Program-made: the position numbers and the translations under genes
DNA from: Chitinispirillales bacterium
Lineage (GTDB): Bacteria; Fibrobacterota; Chitinivibrionia; Chitinivibrionales; Chitinispirillaceae
Assembly: GCA_031254105.1 (NCBI GenBank)
Contig: JAIRVB010000011.1
Coordinates: forward strand, 41,410 to 105,409
Direction: 5' to 3'
DNA: 64,000 nt
Notes under the pieces: generated by a model
Database searches by the model: none
What the model was told of the DNA's origin: nothing
Seen by the model: only the letters and a program-made list of their open reading frames with translations
Part shown: positions 10,201 to 18,655 of the stretch, piece after piece
Numbering within the stretch: position 1 is the stretch's first letter
Layout: each line of letters opens with the position of its first letter

Positions 10201-11632
10201 GGATCAGGCGATGGCTACTTACAAAAAGTATCTTGAGAAAAATCCTGCGGATGAGCAGATCGCTCTTGTTGTCGGAAACTTTGATCATGGGAAGAAGCAG
10301 TATCAGAGCGCAGTCAGATATCTTGAAATGGTTAAGAAGAACGAACTGCAGACTATCACATATTTGTCTAACCTGGCGGACAGCTACTTCCAGCTTAAAA
10401 ACTTCAAGAAAGCCGCTGAGCTTTACGACAGAGTGTGGAAGTCAAAACCCACACCGGCTCCCGCTGTTTTGAGAAATATTTTGAAGCCCCTTGGAGAAGC
10501 TTATGAGGCCGACAAACAGCCCGTTCAAGCAGCTGCCGCGTATGGCGCTTATGTGGCGATACAGGGTGTGGTTGACCCGGAAGCCTCTTTTAAAAGAGCG
10601 GCTCTAATAGAGAAGACAAATGAGGCGCAGGCTGTAAGAGATTACACTGCCAATACAAGGCTCTTTCCCAGAGACGCCAGAAGCTTTGTTCGTCTTGGAA
10701 TGATTCAGGCGCAGAAAAAGGAGACCTGGGAGCAGGCTGCCGTCAATCTCAACGCAGCTGTAAAACTTGTAGACAACGATGCTGATGTCTGGCTGGAGCT
10801 TGCAAGGGTCAACGGTAATCTTAAGAGAACCAACGAAGAGTTGGCCGCATACAGAAAGTACGCCGCGCTTAAGCCGCAGGATTTCTCCGCAAGCCGCCGT
10901 ATCGGTCAGATTTTGTATGAAAGGAAACAGTTCCAGGAAGCTATAACACATTTAGAAATGTTTCTTACTACAAATGACAAAGATGTAGAAGTTCTCCTGA
11001 TGCTTGTTGACGCTTATGAGGGAACGAACAGGCAGCCTAAAGCCACCGAGCTTCTTGCGCGGGCAAAAACTCTTAAACCCAATGATCCCGGTGTGCGCGA
11101 GCGCCTCTACCTCATGTACAAAAAGGATGGTCAGAAAGCCAAGGCTGAAGTTGAGATCAGAGACCTTGTCGGTATCTCAAAAGACAACAAACACCGTCTT
11201 ATGTATATAGGCGATCTGATTGAAGCTAAGAAACTGGCCGAAGCCGCCGCTGTAGCCGCGGAAGTCCGCAAGAGCGATCCTCTCAATTTTGACGGTCTTA
11301 TGGCGGCAGCTGATATTCAGAGATTACAGAGAAGGTTCCCTGAAGCTATTGAGACCTATAAGTCTGTTCTCTTTATCAATGAGAATCACGCTCCGGCCTT
11401 TTTCGGAAGAGCGGAAGCGCATCTTGGCATGTCTGAGTTTGACCGTGCGGAATCTTTCTATAAGAGAGCCATTGCCGTAGATCCAAAAATGGCCCGCGCC
11501 GAGCTTGGACTTGCTAAAGTGTATAATGCTCAAAAGAAAAGAGACCTGCGGAACGCTCACTTAGCCAAAGCGAGAGCGCTTGATCCTAACAATAAGGAAT
11601 TTATTGAGGAACTTAATCAGCTTGCTAAGTAG
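7211..11632 (+). CDS. Very long secreted tetratricopeptide-repeat protein
   Basis: A 1473-residue protein with an N-terminal signal (KKR, then a hydrophobic run to about residue 21, AFG-N cleavage likely) followed almost entirely by TPR-type helical hairpins (repeated A..A...Y..A..L.P.. pattern). No catalytic domain is seen. Residues about 210-760 and 766-1320 align end to end: for example TPNDPKPFKNLYEASLKDG matches TPKDQKVFKNLYDIAIAGG, and GDIRNAIISYEQIV matches GDLRNAVISYEQVI. The gene therefore carries a tandem duplication of about 556 residues. The product is probably periplasmic or outer-membrane associated and acts as a scaffold; the partner is unknown. It ends before a clear terminator, so it forms its own transcript. 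Confidence 0.85.
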   Translation: MMMLKKRNVAVMTLLVVALTAFGNDAMQKALDGKKFDEAVKLGEAISADSRTVEQWISLGLAYEGLKNAVEAKKSFEGAMRANPSHPGVYLAYGNYELRTGQNQDAIKHFRRSHLLESSAAAAEGMAIAASRLKDWESARDAAESAISLNPDALESRNILATILFDAKNYAAAAPHLEYIASKKPKELETWRKLVVCYESTKNREKLASVDPQIIALDAKDIKSRQRHAEYSLEKNDTKTALNLFKDLALLTPNDPKPFKNLYEASLKDGNKKDGILYLKNYVVLDSSDASAIRQLADLLFEAKDMDGALDAYRKTVRRNANVKGVSKNYATIVLDKKLDDEALRVILRAVTHKEADAIMYAAAGDIYTKRKDHANAIKMYAAALDLDKQNLALLVKLAEAQAASGDIRNAIISYEQIVLLNDKAVNEYKILADLTTRSGKEKEGMDIYKKYLVKAPNDQETASRIGLYEYKNKQHKEAVSFLTKVRDAKLLTTEVLFALGDSYHKLEDCKNAIASFERVRAAKPSNQVLANTLKPLAECYEKNGDKAKAAEAYTAYTALPNVKDAEASYLKAYLREDTDKAGAIRMYEANTKEYPRDYRSFMRLGLIYSQEAATLPQAVTNLRTASILADTVSLIWKTLGEVQGKLKNADGELAAYSKLLTLQPNDVTANKRVGTIQINRKQFAPGVASLEKVVAADPNDFEARMLLATGYASTNRPKEAADHFRKAKELKADDVSIRLSLIDALGKAGDTAGVREERKSLSELDRRIAATDKKNIEARQRLIVYSMAQKDNGTAYVFLNELAELTPKDQKVFKNLYDIAIAGGKKKDAVNYLRKYIALKPETAEPHKNLGLLLFEEKDFDGALVAFREARKLDPQVNGIYKEFMTILIQKKLNDEILVVGNAAIAAKEIDAAGYTAMGDIYRAQNKHADAVRMYKAALDIDTKNVALLALFAESQAKSGDLRNAVISYEQVIAMNPSAVKEFKDLGDIQMRLGSQDQAMATYKKYLEKNPADEQIALVVGNFDHGKKQYQSAVRYLEMVKKNELQTITYLSNLADSYFQLKNFKKAAELYDRVWKSKPTPAPAVLRNILKPLGEAYEADKQPVQAAAAYGAYVAIQGVVDPEASFKRAALIEKTNEAQAVRDYTANTRLFPRDARSFVRLGMIQAQKKETWEQAAVNLNAAVKLVDNDADVWLELARVNGNLKRTNEELAAYRKYAALKPQDFSASRRIGQILYERKQFQEAITHLEMFLTTNDKDVEVLLMLVDAYEGTNRQPKATELLARAKTLKPNDPGVRERLYLMYKKDGQKAKAEVEIRDLVGISKDNKHRLMYIGDLIEAKKLAEAAAVAAEVRKSDPLNFDGLMAAADIQRLQRRFPEAIETYKSVLFINENHAPAFFGRAEAHLGMSEFDRAESFYKRAIAVDPKMARAELGLAKVYNAQKKRDLRNAHLAKARALDPNNKEFIEELNQLAK

Positions 11633-11695
11633 GAACCAGATTTAGAAGGATGGAAGGGTGAACGCGAGGGTCGCCCCCACATGATAGAAGAAGAT

Positions 11696-11723
11696 GGCAC
11701 AGCTTAAAATCTGTGCCTTTTTT
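11696..11723 (+). terminator. Rho-independent terminator after the TPR gene
   Basis: A perfect 7-bp stem GGCACAG / CTGTGCC (11696-11702, 11711-11717) with an 8-base loop is followed by six T residues. Confidence 0.85.
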
Positions 11724-11740
11724 ATTAAGTTGAGAATTTT

Positions 11741-12907
11741 ATGAACCCTTTTTTTATTTGCCTGTTTTTGATTGTACCGCTGCTTTTAGCCGGATGCGCT
11801 TCCGCTATTCGTAATAGTGGAGAAGATTCGGCATGGATAAAACTTGAGGAGATTGATAATGACAGTCTCTTAGTACTGTCAAGGAGCGTAGAGCAGAGGC
11901 TTGAGAATCATAATCTGCTTTTTGTTGATGATGAACTTGAACAATATCTTGATGAAATACTTTCCCGTCTCGCATCTCCTCATGAAAAGCAACGTCACAA
12001 TCTAAAAATAAAAGTTTTGCGCAGCCGCCGGATAAACGCGTTTGCCTATCCTCACGGAACAATTTTTGTAAGCGTTCCTTTGCTTGCAAGAATTACTAAT
12101 GAGGGGCAGCTTGCCGCGGTTCTGAGTCATGAGCTTATACATATTGTCAACAATCACGCCGAAAAAAATCTGATAAAATTAAAGGAACGTTCCGGAGCGC
12201 AAATTCAGCCTCATCCTGATCTGGTATTTTTGTTCGGAGAGGGGAGGCATGCGGGCAGCGCAGCCGCGGTTTTAAGCGCATCACTCAGAGGCTACTCCCG
12301 TGAACTTGAGAGAGAGGCGGACAGCCTCGGAGTGTTCAAAATGGCGGCAGCCGGATATCCGCACGATGAGTTTTTAGGATTATTTTTACTTTTGCGGGAT
12401 TACGTTGTTACCGAAAATGTTGCTGAAATCCCTTTCTTCAATTCACATCCGCGAATTACCGAGAGGATCAGAAATTATCACAATATTATTAATAACAGTA
12501 AACTTGAGAAATCTGATGGCGATAAGAACGAAGAGGTATTTAAAACCAGAGTAAAAAACGCGGTATTATATGACGCGCGGATAAACACTGCCGCAGGCAG
12601 AGCGGATCTGGCGGAAGCGCAGCTTGATAGAGTTTTGTCAATTGAAGTTTGCAATGCCGAAGCTCTCATCATGCGCGGAGATTTAGAGCGTCACCTTTCT
12701 CCCAGAAGCACTGCCTTTTTCTTATGGTATGAGAGCGCTCTTCAATGCGATTCTGATAATACTGGAGCTTTACGTGCTTTGGGATATGGATATCACTCTA
12801 TCGGCAATTTTGAGAAAGCGCGTGAGTATCTGTCAAAATACAGTGAGCTCGCGCCGGATGCCGCTGATATCAAAATGGCCGAGGAGACGCTTCGCAGATG
12901 TTTTTAG
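11741..12907 (+). CDS. M48-family zinc metalloprotease lipoprotein with TPR tail (BepA-like)
   Basis: A 388-residue lipoprotein. The signal peptide ends in the lipobox LLAGC (Cys 19). The M48 domain shows SHELIHIVNNHAEK with HExxH at 130-134 and the third zinc ligand in RELEREADSLG (E192). The C-terminal 100 residues form TPR-like helices ending in a Pro-containing repeat. This is the architecture of BepA/YfgC and LoiP, periplasmic proteases that monitor outer-membrane protein and LPS assembly. All zinc ligands are present, so the enzyme is probably active. No strong Shine-Dalgarno is seen before the ATG. Confidence 0.88.
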   Translation: MNPFFICLFLIVPLLLAGCASAIRNSGEDSAWIKLEEIDNDSLLVLSRSVEQRLENHNLLFVDDELEQYLDEILSRLASPHEKQRHNLKIKVLRSRRINAFAYPHGTIFVSVPLLARITNEGQLAAVLSHELIHIVNNHAEKNLIKLKERSGAQIQPHPDLVFLFGEGRHAGSAAAVLSASLRGYSRELEREADSLGVFKMAAAGYPHDEFLGLFLLLRDYVVTENVAEIPFFNSHPRITERIRNYHNIINNSKLEKSDGDKNEEVFKTRVKNAVLYDARINTAAGRADLAEAQLDRVLSIEVCNAEALIMRGDLERHLSPRSTAFFLWYESALQCDSDNTGALRALGYGYHSIGNFEKAREYLSKYSELAPDAADIKMAEETLRRCF

Positions 12908-13617
12908 CAAAGATTGATGCTGTGTGCGGTTTCACCATCAACAGGAAGGGCTTTCTTATTCCAAAGAAGGGCGGACACGCAGGTTCGCTCGTACAATGCG
13001 GGAGGCTTAGATCCGTCATTCGCTCGTCGTCGGGAGCGTGTTTATCGAGCCGTAAGGCAATCCATTATTCTTTCTTTTTAGTATTAATCATCATGTTTCT
13101 GTTCACAGGCTGCGCAGACAGAATGTCTGTGAAACGGACATCATTACCGCGCGCCTATACAAACGAGGCTGGATTTACATTTGAATTGTCCGCAAACTGG
13201 ACAGGCCGCTCAGGTGAGTTAATGACGGTTCTCACCTTAAATGGTCTGGACAAGGAATTTATTCAATTAAAAAAGCATCCTTTGTCAACTTCATTGCCGC
13301 ATACTGAATTGTCAATCCATGAAGATATGCAACCATATGAAACCGCCGAAATAGTAATGAATAACCTTCGCGCGTCTCCTGGTATTTTCAGTTTAACCAC
13401 AGAAAAGCTTACCCCCGCTGTAGTTGACGGTAAAGAGGGCTTTGGGGTCAGAATCTCATATTTCACGGAAAACGGTTTGGCCCGCCGTTGTTTTATTTAC
13501 GGATTTATTAGCGGTGAGCGGTATGTGGAGATAGGATTTTATGCGTTGGCTGAACATTATTTTGATGCAGGACTGGAGGATTTTTTTGCGGTAGTTCATA
13601 GTTTTATTGTAAATTAA
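12898..13617 (+). CDS. Putative small lipoprotein of unknown function, start uncertain
   Basis: The frame from about 13050 reads like a real lipoprotein: a basic and then hydrophobic stretch, the lipobox-like LFTGC, then about 170 residues with beta-rich character (the FTFELSANWTG segment and an aromatic C-terminus). It resembles small surface or PsbP/DUF-type lipoproteins but is not recognised. The start is a problem. The only in-frame ATG is at 12898, inside the end of the protease gene, and the first 55 residues look like translated intergenic DNA with REP-like sequence (12960-13060). Either a non-standard start is used near 13057, or a repeat has inserted over the original 5' end. Confidence 0.5.
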   Translation: MFLAKIDAVCGFTINRKGFLIPKKGGHAGSLVQCGRLRSVIRSSSGACLSSRKAIHYSFFLVLIIMFLFTGCADRMSVKRTSLPRAYTNEAGFTFELSANWTGRSGELMTVLTLNGLDKEFIQLKKHPLSTSLPHTELSIHEDMQPYETAEIVMNNLRASPGIFSLTTEKLTPAVVDGKEGFGVRISYFTENGLARRCFIYGFISGERYVEIGFYALAEHYFDAGLEDFFAVVHSFIVN

Positions 13618-13803
13618 TTCCCCTGCATCTTCAACAGTAGTTACAAAACCTGATGTTGCGCAGCTAATTAAAAATCAAGAGCTTAGCGAAATCATGGTTT
13701 TACAGGTTTCTGGCAAACTGTTTTGTTAGGAGCTATTTCCGTTCGCTTCCATCAGCGCAATGGAAAACAACAGATATATTTTTAATGTTACAGGTAAAAA
13801 TAA

Positions 13804-14508
13804 TTATGAGAAAAGTACGGAATTAATAACTTTTACTACATCCTCAGGATTTTTAAACGGAAAAAAATGATCTCCATCAAATTCATGAATATTGCATCCA
13901 ATATTTGAATAATCTTCCCAGGATGACAACTCTTCCGCTGATACATTATCTCCTCTTCCGCTGAAAACATGAATAGGACAATCAATTTTTTCTTTTTTAC
14001 TTTTATATGTACTTTTTTCTGTTATCTTAAAGTCAGATATAATAACAGGGAGAAATAAATTCATCATCTTCGGATCTGATAATAACTCTGGCGGCATACC
14101 GCCTAACTCAACAACTTTCTCTTTAAATTCTTCTAACGGCAGATTATGAAATATCACTTCGTCCTTTACAACATGGTGAGGCGCTCTTCTTCCTGAGAGA
14201 AATATATGGGACGGCGTTTTTTTATTATCTTCTAAAATCCTGTAGTATAGCTCGTACACAAGCCAGCAGCCCATACTGTGTCCAAACAACGCGTACCGGT
14301 TATCAGAAATTTTATCCTTTATCTGGCGGTATATATCTTCTGTCGCTGACGCAAAGTCATCATATAACCGCGATTTACGTCTTGTGCCCCGCCCTGACAG
14401 TTCTACAGGGTGTAATTTTATTTTATTGTTTAAAAATGGCTTCCATTTGTAATATACAAAAGCGCTTGCGCCCGCGTACGGCACACAAAATAACGTTATA
14501 CTTTTCAT
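13804..14508 (-). CDS. Type II thioesterase (alpha/beta hydrolase)
   Basis: A 234-residue protein of the GrsT/RifR/TEII family. Landmarks are the N-terminal FCVPYAGASA, ELSGRGTRR (the conserved PGR-like block), the nucleophile elbow GHSMG (Ser 78), the acid in VFSGRGDN and the histidine in FDGDHFF. TEIIs hydrolyse acyl groups from phosphopantetheine carriers, either releasing the product or clearing misloaded carriers. It is the last gene of the operon with the ACP gene at 18656, 16 bp after the transporter gene, and it is the natural release enzyme for that carrier. No condensation or ketosynthase genes accompany it. Confidence 0.85.
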   Translation of the reverse strand: MKSITLFCVPYAGASAFVYYKWKPFLNNKIKLHPVELSGRGTRRKSRLYDDFASATEDIYRQIKDKISDNRYALFGHSMGCWLVYELYYRILEDNKKTPSHIFLSGRRAPHHVVKDEVIFHNLPLEEFKEKVVELGGMPPELLSDPKMMNLFLPVIISDFKITEKSTYKSKKEKIDCPIHVFSGRGDNVSAEELSSWEDYSNIGCNIHEFDGDHFFPFKNPEDVVKVINSVLFS

Positions 14509-14523
14509 GATACCTGAGCTCCG

Positions 14524-15912
14524 TTAAATAATCCCAAACACCGAACTGGCAATAAACAATACTGAAGTAACTACAATAATAACATATATTTGAAGTAAAA
14601 ATGTACTCTTAGGCATATCCAGCATAGAGTAATAACCGGAGCTGTACGTAATAAGCGGAATTGTATCAAGAGGTAAGAGATAGCAATTTCCGGAAGCTAT
14701 TGCCAATGTTATGATTATGAGTTCCGGGCTGTAACCCATAGATTGCGCAAGATTAATAAGCGGCAGCGCCAAAAGCATGACGACAGAAGGGGCGACGGGC
14801 ATAATTATCAGTATGGTAAAAACAAGCGCAACAGTAAACGCGATAAGTCCGGGAAGCGGCATTTGACTTTCCGGAAAAAAAGTTATTATCCATTTAGATA
14901 CCCCATTTATATCCATTATCTTGCCTAACGACAAAACGGTTCCTACGAGAAAGAATGAATTAAAGTTTATGCTTTTAGCGAAAGAGTTCCATTCCAAGAC
15001 TCTTATACCGGGGAAAAACATTATACACGCGCCTAAAATGGCTACCACTACAATATTGATTTGGCTGAACCAGGATGACATAATCCATAAAACAAGCATA
15101 AGCGATGTAATAACAAGCACTTTCTTTTCTTTTGAACTCATTTTTGGAGGAACGTCTAATTTTTCTATAAAAGTTTCAATCATTTGCGAGTTTATTTCCG
15201 CGGGTTTATATATTTTACAAATCAGTATCCAGGCAACAGGCAGCATAAGCAGCACAATGGGAACGCCGACAGACGTCCATTGAATAAATGAAATTGTTTT
15301 ATTGGTATATGTTTCCAAAAGGTCAATGGCAAGCAGATTCATTGTACTCCCGACAGGAGTAGCGACTCCGCCAAAAAGACAGGTGACAGGAATAGCGATC
15401 ATAAGCGCTCTTCCGGTTTTTTTCCTTGCCGCGTCATCCTCAAACAATTCTAAAAAACGCAATCCAATGCCCATAAAAAGCGCGCATATAGGTACGCTTG
15501 AAACAAAAGCCGTAAGCGGCAGTATGCACAACATGATTGCTAAAAGCATACTCTTAATATTTTTACCGAATTTTCTAAGCAATAAAACCAGGATTCTTTT
15601 TGAAAGCGGCAATTCTGTAAAAGCCGCCGCGATTCCAAATGAAGCAAGGATGAAAAAAACAACTGGATTTGAAAATCCCGACAATGCCGCGCCAAGTCCG
15701 GGCGCTATGTTGATAAGCGGCATAATGCCAAGCACAGACCAGCATATAATAGTTAATGGCAACGCTTCGGTAATCAAAAGAATCAAAAATACTACAGCCA
15801 GCGCAATAGTGCGAATCGCGCCGGACGAAAGGGTTTCTGTTCCCTGAATAAAAAATGAACCGATAATAATAAGAACCGAAAACAATATAAAAAAATTCTT
15901 TTTAATATTCAT
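14524..15912 (-). CDS. SLC13/DASS-family carboxylate transporter
   Basis: About 462 residues and 11-12 hydrophobic segments. The SLC13/DASS signatures are the two SxT-like hairpins (the GGVATPVGSTMN segment and GNCYLLPLDT) and the PVAPSVVML region. Family members move di- or tricarboxylates or sulfate, usually with sodium. A longer frame starts at 15966, but the ATG at 15912 begins the hydrophobic protein and lies 8 bp past the UbiX stop. Embedded between the UbiX and thioesterase genes, it probably imports the substrate acid or exports the product of the pathway. Substrate unknown. Confidence 0.85.
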   Translation of the reverse strand: MNIKKNFFILFSVLIIIGSFFIQGTETLSSGAIRTIALAVVFLILLITEALPLTIICWSVLGIMPLINIAPGLGAALSGFSNPVVFFILASFGIAAAFTELPLSKRILVLLLRKFGKNIKSMLLAIMLCILPLTAFVSSVPICALFMGIGLRFLELFEDDAARKKTGRALMIAIPVTCLFGGVATPVGSTMNLLAIDLLETYTNKTISFIQWTSVGVPIVLLMLPVAWILICKIYKPAEINSQMIETFIEKLDVPPKMSSKEKKVLVITSLMLVLWIMSSWFSQINIVVVAILGACIMFFPGIRVLEWNSFAKSINFNSFFLVGTVLSLGKIMDINGVSKWIITFFPESQMPLPGLIAFTVALVFTILIIMPVAPSVVMLLALPLINLAQSMGYSPELIIITLAIASGNCYLLPLDTIPLITYSSGYYSMLDMPKSTFLLQIYVIIVVTSVLFIASSVFGII

Positions 15913-15919
15913 GCCGTTA

Positions 15920-16486
15920 TTAATTTCCACCGCGCCATCTTCCTTTGTATTCTGTAAAAATTTCAAGATGATCTAAAAGTTTTACTACAAAATGTTCAAT
16001 CATATCATCTAAAGTTTTCGGATTATTGTAAAACGCGGGCATTGGAGGAATTATATGTACCCCCATATTAGATAATTTAAGCATATTTTCTATATGTATA
16101 GAGTTAAGCGGAGTTTCTCGCGGACACACTATAAGTTTTCTGCGTTCCTTTAGACAAACGTCTGCAGCTCTGACAATAAGCGTATCTGAATAACCGTGTG
16201 CAATCGCACTCATGGTCTTCATACTGCATGGCAAAATAAGCATTGCATCGGTTCTAAAAGAACCACTGGATATTTGTGCGCTTAAATCATTATTTTCATA
16301 TTTGCGATAACATAATTCAAATAAATATTCCAATGAGTATTGGGTTTCTATTTGCAATGTTCTTATTCCCCAGTCGCTTATAATAAGATGTATTTTTGAT
16401 TTGGGTGATACATCTTTAATTTTTTCAAGAAACCTCACGGCGAATATTGTTCCTGTCGAGCCTGTTATACCTAAAATTATTTCCAA
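15920..16486 (-). CDS. UbiX-family flavin prenyltransferase
   Basis: A 188-residue flavoprotein with the UbiX signature GITGSTGTIFAVRFLE at the N-terminus, the SGSFRTDAMLILPCSMKTMSAIAHG block and the CLKERRKLIVCPRETPLN and PPMPAFY motifs that bind FMN and dimethylallyl phosphate. UbiX makes prenylated FMN, the cofactor of UbiD decarboxylases; the UbiD gene is in the same operon. The start is a TTG at 16486 with a GAGGTGAT ribosome binding site. It corresponds to VdcB/LpdB/BsdB of hydroxyarylic acid decarboxylase operons. Confidence 0.92.
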   Translation of the reverse strand: MEIILGITGSTGTIFAVRFLEKIKDVSPKSKIHLIISDWGIRTLQIETQYSLEYLFELCYRKYENNDLSAQISSGSFRTDAMLILPCSMKTMSAIAHGYSDTLIVRAADVCLKERRKLIVCPRETPLNSIHIENMLKLSNMGVHIIPPMPAFYNNPKTLDDMIEHFVVKLLDHLEIFTEYKGRWRGGN

Positions 16487-16586
16487 TTTATCACCTCATA
16501 ATTTTATTCGAGAAATAAAATTTTACTTTCAATCTTCTGTGATGATAATCCGGTTAAATATTCAACTACAACGGGTATGAAACTCA

Positions 16587-16970
16587 TCATAGCGTAATGT
16601 CAGTTCCGCTTTTATCATTTGTTAATATCATCTCTGAAATCAAGACCTGTTCAATCAAACTCACCGCCATTTTCCGTACAAGGTCAATTTCTTCTTTCGT
16701 TATTTCATCAAAATGAATTCCGCTGACAATAACGTAGTTGGCATTCCATTTTTTACGGAGAATTTCAGACAGGTCATGGTTTAAATAATTTTCCCTATGA
16801 TACGGAAAAGCAACGTTTGCCATACACTCACTGCCAACACAAACAGCTCCGATATGGCTTGCACCGCCTGTTAATAAAAGACATAAATCATTTCCCATCA
16901 TGACTGCCTTTAATATTAGTTCAATATGTCCTTCTTTTGCTGAAAACTCTACCATTCTCATCAGCTTCAT
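16587..16970 (-). CDS. LpdD-like prenylated-flavin chaperone/partner
   Basis: About 127 residues. The protein resembles the LpdD-type domain that accompanies gallate-type decarboxylases and is thought to handle prenylated flavin or help mature the decarboxylase. Visible features: LTGGASHIGAVCVG and VIVSGIHFDEITKEEI. The ATG at 16970 forms an ATGA overlap with the stop of the preceding VdcD-like gene, which favours this start over one 11 codons upstream and implies translational coupling. A 100-bp gap separates it from UbiX. The family is seen beside UbiX/UbiD genes, matching this context. Confidence 0.75.
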   Translation of the reverse strand: MKLMRMVEFSAKEGHIELILKAVMMGNDLCLLLTGGASHIGAVCVGSECMANVAFPYHRENYLNHDLSEILRKKWNANYVIVSGIHFDEITKEEIDLVRKMAVSLIEQVLISEMILTNDKSGTDITL

Positions 16971-17188
16971 ATAAGTTTTGGTATCGGCGGAATTATAGGG
17001 CACGAATCTATTTTATCAGGGTCAATTCTAAAACGTTCGTCGTAAAGTTCCCGCTCCTTATTCTCTGCTGGTTCTGTATCACGGTATGAGTAGCAACAAG
17101 TATTGCATATATATGCGCTCCAAACATCACCTTTCGGTGATTTTACCATAAATACAATATCATCTTTTCCGCAACGAGGACAAATCAT
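16967..17188 (-). CDS. VdcD/BsdD-like non-oxidative hydroxyarylic acid decarboxylase subunit D
   Basis: A 73-residue protein starting ICPRCGKDD and containing AYICNTCCYSYRDTEP, then a charged stretch and the end PIIPPIPKL. This is the layout of the small D subunit of VdcBCD/BsdBCD/EcdBCD systems, a zinc-ribbon-like protein (two Cys pairs) of unclear mechanism needed for full decarboxylase activity. A good AGGAGG site precedes the ATG by 6 bp. It lies 14 bp after the UbiD stop. Its presence argues that the UbiD here acts on a hydroxy-aromatic acid rather than in ubiquinone synthesis. Confidence 0.85.
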   Translation of the reverse strand: MICPRCGKDDIVFMVKSPKGDVWSAYICNTCCYSYRDTEPAENKERELYDERFRIDPDKIDSCPIIPPIPKLI

Positions 17189-17202
17189 TATAATTCCTCC
17201 TG

Positions 17203-18612
17203 TTATTTTAAATTTTTATTTATATACTCAATCCATTTATCTGTATCTGGCGGTCTTTCTAATAACTCTGTTTCCCTTGCAATATCCGGTGCAACAGGTG
17301 TAGTCGCATCAATAATGATTTTAGTATTCATTCCTGCCGGTTCGCTTGTCGGGTCTAACGGTACACCCGGACAATTTGGTATTATCACTACATCTTTATC
17401 TCCGCGAACTCTTGTTGTGATTGCCCACATTACTTGCGGTAAATTAAACGGGTCAACAAATTCGTCAACTATTATAATAAATTTGGAATAAGGTATTCCG
17501 TGAGGCGTAGACAACAAACGCATAGCTACAGACTTTCCAAATCCTCCAAAACGTTTTTTTGTTGAAATTATAACGCCGATTCCATGCGTGTACATAGCAT
17601 TAACAGCTTGTATTTCAGGAAAATCACGTTTGATTTGTTTATAAATCGGTATACTTGTATTAAGCGCAAGCAAAAAATCAATTTCCGTCCACGGAATTCC
17701 AAGATATAAGTTCTCAAATATTGGGGATTTACGATGTGTTATTTTAGTTATAACAACTTCGGCTTGATTACGTACTCCCGAATAGCTGCCCGTGAATTCT
17801 CCGAAAGGACCCTCTACGCGACGTACTCTTGGGATTATATAACCTTCAAGTGCAACTTCACTTCTTGCAGGAATATCCAAATCCCCGCTTTCTGATTTTG
17901 TAAGCTCCACCGGTTGACCTTTTAATGCTCCCGCGAAGTCATACTCTGACTGCGCATATTCAATAGGAGTACCGGACATAAAATTCATAAGAGGGTCGTT
18001 TCCGATACATATTACAACAGGAAGCGGCTTGTTTCTTTCTTCTGCTTTCCGTAAATTAACACCAATATCATGGAAAGGCATAGCTTGAATACCTAATCTG
18101 TTTTTACCTTTCACCTGCAGCCGATAAGTCCCGACATTTTGCTTGTCAAAATTATCGGGGTCTTCAGGGTCTTTTGTAATAATCAATGGTTTTGAAATGT
18201 AGAAACCGGCATCAAACTTATTTATACGGTATAAACTCAAAACATCAAATAAATTTATATTCTCGGTTATCTTTACTTCTTTAATCGGAGCATCCTTTGA
18301 ATTTACCCATACGGGCTTAACAGGATAGTCATCCCAACGGCTGTTCAATTCAAAAAACTGTTCTTTTATTGTACTGTTTTTGGGCATACCGAGCATTAAG
18401 GCATGATTTTTCCACGAGCCGTGCACATTTAAAACAACAGGATTATTATACCCCTTTATACGCTCGACAAATACCGCGGGACCCGCCTCAGTATCCGGCG
18501 CCGCCCGACCTATGGCGGATAAGTCGGGTTCAGGCGCCAGTTCCTCCTTTATCCTTACCAATTGGTTTTCTTTTTCCAATATAAGTAAAAATTCTCTTAA
18601 ATCTCTGTACAA
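17203..18612 (-). CDS. UbiD-family prenyl-FMN decarboxylase (hydroxyarylic acid decarboxylase subunit C-like)
   Basis: A 469-residue UbiD protein of usual length. The catalytic network is present: Arg in GTYRLQV (R164) and the two glutamates of VRRVEGPFGEF (E267 and E272), which match the Arg-Glu-Glu arrangement known in Fdc1/UbiD. The block PVVICIGNDP and the C-terminal DTEAG- and PPDTDKW-type segments also fit. The enzyme reversibly decarboxylates aromatic or unsaturated acids using prenylated FMN. It starts with TTG at 18612, with AAGGGGA upstream. Neighbouring subunits and UbiX make it a VdcC/LpdC-type catalytic subunit; the substrate is not predictable from sequence. Confidence 0.92.
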   Translation of the reverse strand: MYRDLREFLLILEKENQLVRIKEELAPEPDLSAIGRAAPDTEAGPAVFVERIKGYNNPVVLNVHGSWKNHALMLGMPKNSTIKEQFFELNSRWDDYPVKPVWVNSKDAPIKEVKITENINLFDVLSLYRINKFDAGFYISKPLIITKDPEDPDNFDKQNVGTYRLQVKGKNRLGIQAMPFHDIGVNLRKAEERNKPLPVVICIGNDPLMNFMSGTPIEYAQSEYDFAGALKGQPVELTKSESGDLDIPARSEVALEGYIIPRVRRVEGPFGEFTGSYSGVRNQAEVVITKITHRKSPIFENLYLGIPWTEIDFLLALNTSIPIYKQIKRDFPEIQAVNAMYTHGIGVIISTKKRFGGFGKSVAMRLLSTPHGIPYSKFIIIVDEFVDPFNLPQVMWAITTRVRGDKDVVIIPNCPGVPLDPTSEPAGMNTKIIIDATTPVAPDIARETELLERPPDTDKWIEYINKNLK

Positions 18613-18655
18613 AAGCTATTCCCCTTCGTTAAATCAGCGCGGGCAGTCCCCGGTT

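Noticed and set aside
15302..15847. 181-codon frame opposite the transporter gene
   Set aside because: It is the antisense of a clear SLC13 gene and has no family features.
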